Shown here: positions 58,505 through 64,000 of the stretch, piece by piece | How positions within the stretch are numbered: the first letter of the stretch is position 1 | Layout of the letters: each line of letters opens with the position of its first letter | Assembly: GCF_014696105.1 (NCBI RefSeq) | Contig: NZ_JACJPO010000077.1 | Location: forward strand, 1 to 64,000 | Origin: Microcoleus sp. FACHB-1515 | GTDB taxonomy: Bacteria > Cyanobacteriota > Cyanobacteriia > Elainellales > Elainellaceae | Reading direction: 5' to 3' | Length of the DNA: 64,000 nucleotides | The notes under the pieces: model-generated | Database searches by the model: none | What the model was told of the DNA's origin: nothing | Seen by the model: only the letters and a program-made list of their open reading frames with translations | Translations under genes and position numbers: made by a program

Positions 58505-59055
58505 AGCAAGGAAATTTGCTGAACTTTTGGCGCAGGTGGAGGTGGAACAATGGCTTCGCCGCCTCTCGGCACGGTTGTCGCAGGCTGACTTGGCGCTGTG
58601 GTAGGGGAAGCAGGTTTCTGGTGCTGCTTTTGGGATTTTTGGCGTTCTTGCACTTGATGGCGCAACTGTCGCAGCGGCAAATCCTGCTGGAAGCGATCGA
58701 TTAGTTCTGCCAGAGGTGCAGGCAGCGGCATCAACTCCGCAAAGTTGCAGGCAGCGATCAGCGGGAAGTCTTCCTGAGTTGTAATCGACAGGCACACCAG
58801 ACGATCGCCTTCCATTGCAGGATAAAGCGTGAGGTGAATGTCAACTTTGCCGCGATCGAAGTCGAACGGTAGATCGCTGGGAGCTAGTTGCCGCAAAAAG
58901 TCAGATTGCTGATTTTGATAGCGATTCGCATCGAAGTACAGCCCAACCTGGCTGAAGTGCGAAGCCGGATTTGTTTGTGAAAGATACTGGGTGAGCGTGG
59001 CAGCTTCCAGCTTAAACTGAGTCGCTGCCTGCTCGATCGTGAGCCACTGGGTCAT
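58501..59055 (-). CDS. Unknown protein in the PRTRC protein E position
   Basis: The product has 184 residues from ATG 59055. The N-terminus WLTIEQAATQFKLEAATLTQYL looks like a small helical domain. The central strands VDIHLTLYPAMEGDRLVCLSITTQEDFPLIAACNFAELM resemble the beta part of PRTRC protein E. A Lys/Gln coiled segment and a Pro-rich tail follow. Position before protein C fits E; sequence support is weak. The usual ParB-like gene of this cassette is not present here. Confidence 0.5.
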   Translation of the reverse strand: MTQWLTIEQAATQFKLEAATLTQYLSQTNPASHFSQVGLYFDANRYQNQQSDFLRQLAPSDLPFDFDRGKVDIHLTLYPAMEGDRLVCLSITTQEDFPLIAACNFAELMPLPAPLAELIDRFQQDLPLRQLRHQVQERQKSQKQHQKPASPTTAPSQPATTVPRGGEAIVPPPPAPKVQQISLL

Positions 59056-59148
59056 AGAGCCTCGATGAAACTTGCAGGGCAAATTCTGTGGCGATCGCAA
59101 ATAAAATGTAGAAGCGCAAAGATTGGCAAAATTACGATTTCTGTTCGG

Positions 59149-59718
59149 TTAACTTGGCGATTGAAACGCCAAATCGACCAGGTGTGAAATCGGCCCAAAC
59201 TCGATTTTGCGGCGCTGGAAAACGCGAACGCCGCTCGGCAGCGGTTCATTCGCTTTGTAAGCCGCTAGCAGCGCTTTCTTGTTAACGACATATTCGGTTT
59301 TGCTGCGACGAAAGCGATCGGGCAAGGTTGTGGCATCAACCTGAGTTGCATCGACACTCGCCGGATTGAACCGCACCGAAATTCGATGCTGAGTGCCGAC
59401 GAGCCTTTGAGGAATGACACCGCACTGGTACTGTCGATCGATTGAGGCCGTAATGCGATCGCGCTGCTGTTTGAGTTGTGCGATCGCGCCTTCGTGGGTC
59501 TGCACGTAATAATCAATTTGCTGCTGGTGGCCTTGAATTTGCGCGTCGATTTGCAGCATCAGCTCGACGATCGCATCGACCGTTTCTTCTTGATCAGCCT
59601 GATTTGCCCAAAGTTCATCAAGCAGTTGAGCTTGGACGGCAGAATCGGCAGTTTCAAGCTGCTGCCAAATTTCCTGGCAGCGCTGGTGCATCGTGCTAAG
59701 TGTGGTAGCTAAGGTCAT
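59149..59718 (-). CDS. Siphovirus Gp157-like protein
   Basis: The product has about 189 residues from ATG 59718 (a GTG at 59721 is also possible). An N-terminal long coiled coil (residues 5-95, with ELMLQIDAQIQGHQQQIDYY and IAQLKQQRDRITASIDRQ) is followed by the compact beta domain RISVRFNPASVD...TLPDRFRRSKTEYVVNKKALLAAYKANEPLPSGVRVFQRRKIEFG, which matches the phage Gp157 family. Function is unknown; phage roles in resistance have been proposed. Its ATG overlaps the stop of a 43-residue ORF (TGATG). Confidence 0.8.
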   Translation of the reverse strand: MTLATTLSTMHQRCQEIWQQLETADSAVQAQLLDELWANQADQEETVDAIVELMLQIDAQIQGHQQQIDYYVQTHEGAIAQLKQQRDRITASIDRQYQCGVIPQRLVGTQHRISVRFNPASVDATQVDATTLPDRFRRSKTEYVVNKKALLAAYKANEPLPSGVRVFQRRKIEFGPISHLVDLAFQSPS

Positions 59719-59849
59719 CACCAGCGGCCTCCCACTTCGAGGTAGTCGCGATCGGCGGCGATCGCTTCGAGCAGCAGCGTATCAGGATTGGAAGCAAAGA
59801 CAAAACAGTGTTGCAGGGCTGTCAGGTAGTCAAGAAATTGAATCAGCAT
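59718..59849 (-). CDS. Small 43-residue protein at head of the operon
   Basis: The ORF from ATG 59849 to TGA 59718-59720 reads MLIQFLDYLTALQHCFVFAS and ends LEVGGRW. Composition is protein-like and the TGATG junction implies coupled translation with the Gp157-like gene. No family is recognised and no strong ribosome site is seen. TTAGGGTGCAA element 7 lies 52 bases upstream. Confidence 0.5.
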   Translation of the reverse strand: MLIQFLDYLTALQHCFVFASNPDTLLLEAIAADRDYLEVGGRW

Positions 59850-59900
59850 TTGAAAGCGACACAAAAAACGGCAGTGCCGCCAGCGCGATAGCGCGATCGC

Positions 59901-59954
59901 TGGTTAGGGCGCAAGATTGCATTGATGTCGGGAGCTAAATTCGCACCCTAACCA
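59901..59954. repeat. TTAGGGTGCAA element 7 (variant)
   Basis: Arms TTAGGGCGCAA (59904-59914) and TCGCACCCTAA (59941-59951), extended by TGG/CCA, spacer 26 bp. One pair in the stem is mismatched. It sits in the divergent region between the transfer operon and the nuclease-like gene, which otherwise shows nothing recognisable. Confidence 0.75.
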
Positions 59955-60092
59955 TTAAGAGCGTCGGGTTTCTGGTTCGATCGTTGCAACGTCAACAGCG
60001 CCTAAAAGCCAAGAAATAGAATTAAAGAAGGCTTATTGCAGGTGAGCGAAAAGATGAATTACGTTGACTATGACGGCAGTTGGGTCTGAAGC

Positions 60093-61088
60093 ATGAGTGA
60101 CTATTACCCAGTCGTGCTGTACCCAGCAAGTTTGCAGAAAAGGCCGAAAATTGTTTCCTCGATCGCGCCACAATCACCACCAGCACAAAAAGCAAATCAA
60201 CCAACCTTGATGCGGCCAGACATTCAACCCGTGAAGACATCAAATCTGGTTGCTGCGATCGCGCTGCTCCTCGCCCTACTTGTCTCGGCTGGAATTGTGT
60301 TTGTGGGTTGGGGTAGCTGGCTGATGTGGGTTGGCTGGATCATCGGAGCTTCGATCGTAGTCGGCGTACTTGCAAAAGCGCGATCCGCTCATTCGACCCG
60401 ATCGATCCCAGCAGCACTGATATCATTGCAAGATCTAAACGAGACTCGACCCATTCACCAGCTTCAGCAAGTAAAGAATGAACAGGTCATGTCTCCCAAT
60501 CTAATTCAGGGAAGAGTGCAGGCGCAGCAGGGCGTGAGTGAGCAAGGATTTTTCGTGCATTTGCTGCAATGGTTTCCGTACCCAGATTTCTCCGTGTGCT
60601 GTGGCATCGAATTTGCGATTCCCGGTACAGATCAATCCTACTGCGCGGATTTTGTGGTTTACCACCACGCATCGGGACTGGCATTTGACGTGGAGTGCGA
60701 CGAGCCGTATGAAGGAAAAAGCCAAGCACCCATTCACTGCACGGGCGATCGCAAGGAGGAGAGACGCAACCAGTTTTTTCTGCGGGGCAACTGGATCGTG
60801 GTGCGACTGGCCGAATCTCAAATCGTGCGATCGCCCTTGTCCTGCTGCAAGCTGATTGCGGCGATCGTGGCACGGTTGAGCGGTGATGATCGGGTGCGGC
60901 GATCGCTCTGGGGAGTGCCAAACCTGGAGCGAGTTAAGCGGTGGAGCGCGAAGGATGCGCAGCGCATGGCAAAATCTCAGTACCGTCTATCGTACTTGAA
61001 CAGCAATGGTGCAACTTTTACTCCACCAGCGCGATCGAAATCCACGCCGCAGCGTCAACTGAGTCGATCGCGCCGGATTCAGCGCTGA
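60093..61088 (+). CDS. Membrane-anchored PD-(D/E)XK nuclease-like protein
   Basis: The 331-residue product has two membrane helices (about 52-72 and 76-93) and a C-terminal domain. There, YCADFVVYHHASGLAFDVECDEPYEGKSQAP and RRNQFFLRGNWIVVRLAESQI read like a PD-(D/E)XK fold of the Vsr/DUF559 kind, with Asp and Glu-x-Asp as possible metal ligands. A canonical catalytic Lys is not certain. Its tail is basic and Ser-rich. It is divergent from the transfer operon, so a role in DNA handling at the membrane is possible. Confidence 0.6.
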   Translation: MSDYYPVVLYPASLQKRPKIVSSIAPQSPPAQKANQPTLMRPDIQPVKTSNLVAAIALLLALLVSAGIVFVGWGSWLMWVGWIIGASIVVGVLAKARSAHSTRSIPAALISLQDLNETRPIHQLQQVKNEQVMSPNLIQGRVQAQQGVSEQGFFVHLLQWFPYPDFSVCCGIEFAIPGTDQSYCADFVVYHHASGLAFDVECDEPYEGKSQAPIHCTGDRKEERRNQFFLRGNWIVVRLAESQIVRSPLSCCKLIAAIVARLSGDDRVRRSLWGVPNLERVKRWSAKDAQRMAKSQYRLSYLNSNGATFTPPARSKSTPQRQLSRSRRIQR

Positions 61089-61336
61089 TCGGAAGATGGA
61101 GGCGTAGCAGGAGTGCTTTGCTGCTGACGCCGCCAAGCATGAAATTCAACGCTCTCAGGTTCGGGGTCAGGATCGGTGAGCTTGAGCTTACGAGTATCGT
61201 TATAGTCAGATTCAGTCAAAAGCATCTTGAGGTGGTTTTCCCAGGCGGTGAAGTTGACCGCACCTGGGTTGCTGTAGGGAAACAGCACATGAAACCGCTG
61301 CGGCGTGGTGGTGAGGTTGAAGTTAAGGTAGGCCAT
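61079..61336 (-). CDS. Small unknown protein
   Basis: The 85-residue product has MAYLNFNLTTTPQRFHVLFPYSNPG, then FTAWENHLKMLLTESDYNDTRKLKL and a polar Pro-rich tail. The first 55 residues look like a real alpha/beta protein. It converges on and overlaps the nuclease-like gene by ten bases and lies downstream of recG. No family recognised and no clear ribosome site. Confidence 0.45.
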   Translation of the reverse strand: MAYLNFNLTTTPQRFHVLFPYSNPGAVNFTAWENHLKMLLTESDYNDTRKLKLTDPDPEPESVEFHAWRRQQQSTPATPPSSDQR

Positions 61337-61407
61337 GCTGCGAAAAGTCGAAAATTAGGGTCAAACGGGGCAACGGCGATAGCCGATCGACTGGAGTTGC
61401 GGTTGCT

Positions 61408-63486
61408 CTAATTCGATCGATCGCCGATATCGAGGTGGGGATAGTGTTCTTGCAAAGCGCTGTAGAGGACGTTCCAACTTTGCAGTTCGGTTGATTTGGC
61501 AGCGACTTTTTCAGCCGCTTGTCTAGCTTTGAGGAGCAAGTGGCGATCGCGATCGAGATTGGCAACGGTAAAGGTTGGAACGCCTGCTTGTGTGTAGCCA
61601 AGAACTTCGCCTGTGCCGCGAGTGTGCATATCCATTTCGGCGATGAAGAAGCCGTCTTGAGATTGAGATAACACGGCTAGTCGCTCAGCACTATTTTCAT
61701 TCGCAGCCGTATTTATCAACAGACAAAATGACTGTGCCACCCCACGCCCGACTCGACCTCGCAACTGATGAAGCTGCGACAGGCCAAACCGTTCGGCATG
61801 TTCAATTAGCATGACGGTGGCATTGGGAACGTCCACGCCGACTTCGACAACGGTGGTGGAAACGAGAATTTGCGTTTGATTTTGGCGAAACTGCTCGATC
61901 GCGTCATCCTTCTCAGCCGATGTCATCCGTCCGTGCAGTAGGCCAACTTTGAATTGCGGGAAGATCACGTCCTGAAGGTGCTGATGCTCTTCGATCGCCG
62001 ATTTGAGGTCGAGCTTTTCCGATTCGGCAACCAGCGGCAGCACGATGTAGACCTGGCGGCGCAAGCTCAGTTCACGGCGAATCAAGGCATAGGCGCGATC
62101 GCGATCGTCGGGCGTCAACACGGTTGTCTCAATGGCTTGGCGTCCCGGCGGCAGTTCGTCAATCTGGCTAATGTCGAGATCGCCATGCAGGGTGAGTGCG
62201 AGTGTACGCGGAATGGGAGTTGCCGTCATGGTTAGAACATGCGGGCGATCGCCTTTTTGCTGCAAGCACAGTCGCTGATTCACACCAAAGCGGTGCTGCT
62301 CATCGATAATCACCAAGCCCAACTGCTGAAACTGCACGGACTTTTGGATCAGGGCATGGGTTCCAATGATTAGCGGCAGTTCACCCGACCGCAGTGCGGC
62401 GTAGATGCGACGGCGATCGGCCAGTGACGTTGAACCCGTCAGCAGCGCAGTAGAAATGCCCAAAGGCATAAGCCACTGGCATAAGCTGCGGTAGTGCTGT
62501 TCGGCCAAAACTTCGGTCGGAGCCATCAGTGCTGCTTGCTGCCTAGTAGCGATCGCCAGCAGCAAAGCGGCAGCAGCTACGACGGTTTTCCCCGATCCCA
62601 CATCGCCCTGCACCAGTCGATTCATTGGGTAAGGCTGCGCGAAATCCTGTTGAATTTCGGCAATCACGCGCTGCTGAGCGCCCGTGAGCGCAAAGGGCAG
62701 CGTATCGTAAAAGCGATCGAGCAGATCAAAGTGCAGCGGGGCGATCGATCGCGACTGAGCGCGAAGGGACTGTCGGCGCAGCAGCAGACCAAGTTGCAGG
62801 TAGAACAATTCATCAAAGGCAATGCGATCGCGTGCTGCTTTTAGGGCGGCTCGATTGGGCGGTTGATGCAGGTGAGCGATCGCCGTTGCCAGATCCACAA
62901 GGCCGTAGTGCTGCTGAATTTTATGGGGAAGCGGATCGTCGATCGAGGAGTGGGCGATCGCCTGCTGAATGCAAGCTTGTAGTGTCGTCGCATCCACGCC
63001 GGACTTGAGCGCGTAAACGGCTTGAATGATTGAATCTTCTACGGTAGTGGGGAAGTCGATCAGTGTGACTCGATCGGCCTTGATTGCTTTTTGGCCGCTG
63101 TAACTATCTCGATAGACTTTGCCGCACACCAAAATTTTCGTGCTGGGGCGATGGCGAGCGTGCTGCTGGTGCCGCCAGAATTGCGATCGACAGGCGGAGC
63201 GATGGAACTGAGTACAGCGCACTCGTCCCGTTGCGTCTTTGATTTCCCAAGTTTGCAGCAGCAATCGATCGTTACGGACATTGGTGATGCGATGACGCCC
63301 GATGGTCGCGACGATCGCAACCGTTTCGCCAATCGCGGCGGCTGCGATCGAGACGAGTTTGTAGTCGATGTAGTCGCGAGGAAAGTAATAGAGTAGATCG
63401 CGAATTGATGCGATTTTGAGTTTTGCAAGTTGGGCTTGTTGGACGGCGTTGAAGTGGCAGGGCAGGAAGCTGGAAGTCGTAACCAT
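61408..63486 (-). CDS. recG: ATP-dependent DNA helicase RecG
   Basis: The 692-residue product has the RecG order: an N-terminal wedge/OB domain (residues 20-150, LYYFPRDYIDY and ATGRVRCTQFHR), Walker A GDVGSGKT (294-301), APTEVLAEQHY, DEQHRFG, MTATPIPRTLALT, and the C-terminal HGRM, RGRVGRG and GTGEVLGYTQAG motifs. RecG remodels forks and R-loops. It is shorter than many cyanobacterial chromosomal RecG proteins, so this is probably a replicon-borne paralogue, useful in plasmid replication restart. Confidence 0.93.
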   Translation of the reverse strand: MVTTSSFLPCHFNAVQQAQLAKLKIASIRDLLYYFPRDYIDYKLVSIAAAAIGETVAIVATIGRHRITNVRNDRLLLQTWEIKDATGRVRCTQFHRSACRSQFWRHQQHARHRPSTKILVCGKVYRDSYSGQKAIKADRVTLIDFPTTVEDSIIQAVYALKSGVDATTLQACIQQAIAHSSIDDPLPHKIQQHYGLVDLATAIAHLHQPPNRAALKAARDRIAFDELFYLQLGLLLRRQSLRAQSRSIAPLHFDLLDRFYDTLPFALTGAQQRVIAEIQQDFAQPYPMNRLVQGDVGSGKTVVAAAALLLAIATRQQAALMAPTEVLAEQHYRSLCQWLMPLGISTALLTGSTSLADRRRIYAALRSGELPLIIGTHALIQKSVQFQQLGLVIIDEQHRFGVNQRLCLQQKGDRPHVLTMTATPIPRTLALTLHGDLDISQIDELPPGRQAIETTVLTPDDRDRAYALIRRELSLRRQVYIVLPLVAESEKLDLKSAIEEHQHLQDVIFPQFKVGLLHGRMTSAEKDDAIEQFRQNQTQILVSTTVVEVGVDVPNATVMLIEHAERFGLSQLHQLRGRVGRGVAQSFCLLINTAANENSAERLAVLSQSQDGFFIAEMDMHTRGTGEVLGYTQAGVPTFTVANLDRDRHLLLKARQAAEKVAAKSTELQSWNVLYSALQEHYPHLDIGDRSN

Positions 63487-63578
63487 AAGCCTCGATCGAA
63501 AAGAGCGATCGAGGTTCTGCGATAGCAGAAATTGCGATGGGGGCTAACCAAACTCCAAGCAGTTGCAAATCTGAATCG

Positions 63579-64000
63579 CTAGCGCGACGAAGGGCGATCG
63601 CTCACCACAGTCGCAATCAATTCTTCAAACAGCGGATCGCCAAAGCTCATCAAACGTAGGGAGGGCTGTTCTTCAAACACCGCTGTGTAAAAAGTCACAG
63701 CATGAATCTGACCCTTAAACGTCAGTTTCCAGGTGCGTCCTGCTGAAGAATCGCTAAGCAATTCAAACCTTGCACCACAAGAGCGAATCAAAGTTGAGGT
63801 CGTCAAGAGTTGCTCGATCGCTTCTGGGGTGACGGGTGACGGGGAGGTCGCCTTGCGAATTTCAGCGATATCAGCTTCCACATCCATCACCACCATCTGA
63901 TCGAGTGCTGGACGTAGCGGCGGGCTGTCGAGGTCGTGATCGAACTCAGAGAGCAGCACATCTTCTTCTTGTGGATCAGCACTCATTACGGCTTGTTCGA
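63579..64000 (-). CDS. C-terminal part of a large protein, probably a helicase (partial)
   Basis: The frame stays open from the stop at 63579 to the right edge of the window; an internal ATG at 63986 is not needed as a start. The visible 140 residues are acidic at first (EEDVLLSEFDHDLDSPPLRPALDQM). Then comes a domain ending FYTAVFEEQPSLRLMSFGDPLFEELI, which recalls the C-terminal segment (LLTFGDPLFD) found after the motor in some plasmid/phage SNF2- or DEAD-type helicases. Identification is tentative. Confidence 0.5.
   Translation of the reverse strand, partial: EQAVMSADPQEEDVLLSEFDHDLDSPPLRPALDQMVVMDVEADIAEIRKATSPSPVTPEAIEQLLTTSTLIRSCGARFELLSDSSAGRTWKLTFKGQIHAVTFYTAVFEEQPSLRLMSFGDPLFEELIATVVSDRPSSR

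Noticed and set aside
3000-62000. GCGATCGC octamers as a functional repeat family
   Set aside because: This is HIP1, abundant genome-wide in many cyanobacteria; it indicates lineage, not a local element.

Overview
The window looks like a mobile replicon (large plasmid, or a plasmid-like element joined to chromosome) of a cyanobacterium, probably filamentous. The HIP1 octamer GCGATCGC is scattered through nearly every gene, and several families are typically cyanobacterial: CoaR/CoaT, NrsD-type MFS, Cys-rich plasmid proteins and TIGR03943. The first 129 bases are the 3' end of a penicillin-binding protein 2 gene, so ordinary cellular genes lie just to the left.

Layout. (1) 0.2-11 kb is a metal-homeostasis block: a glutathione-reductase-like flavoprotein, a CPH-type copper ATPase, a two-repeat DUF305 lipoprotein, a TIGR03943 protein, a His-tailed NrsD-like MFS exporter and a divergent coaR/coaT pair. 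Four different kinds of metal-regulator site can be read in front of these genes. (2) 11-25 kb is accessory plasmid cargo: RecD2 helicase, Cys-rich unknown proteins, an N6-methylase-like protein, DoxX, paired Pol-beta-type nucleotidyltransferases, an ArsR-ClpN fusion and a DUF1016 nuclease. (3) 25.4-35.2 kb is the replication region: a probable initiator gene, ten iterons, three tandem hairpins, two paralogous archaeo-eukaryotic-type primases, signal peptidase I, a PP-loop protein and small unknowns. (4) 35.8-40 kb holds an XRE regulator, a six-PAS protein with no output domain and a DUF433/DUF5615 toxin-antitoxin-like pair. (5) 40.2-59.9 kb (minus strand) is one gene-dense run of about 19.6 kb. 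In transcription order it starts with a 43-residue ORF and a Gp157-like protein, continues with a PRTRC-type ubiquitin-like cassette (E-position protein, Ub-like C, F-like, E2-like B, JAMM protease A, E1-like ThiF), then a 1112-residue protein with the RNA-polymerase DFDGD signature, then a type IV secretion set (pilin-like, VirB3-VirB4 fusion, VirB5, VirB6, VirB8, VirB10, VirB9-like). (6) 60-64 kb has a membrane-anchored PD-(D/E)XK-like protein, RecG and the C-terminal part of another protein that runs off the window.

Two kinds of structure are not explained by genes. Seven intergenic elements carry TTAGGGTGCAA/TTGCACCCTAA arms always separated by 25-26 bp of unrelated sequence, and lie upstream of several of the accessory genes and of the conjugation operon. 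A second inverted repeat (GTTCTAGC/GCTAGAAC) occurs twice around the 229-residue Cys-rich gene. The strongest candidate for an under-described system is the operon joining ubiquitin-like conjugation, a putative double-psi-barrel RNA polymerase and conjugation genes. No rRNA, tRNA, CRISPR array or complete IS element was recognised.
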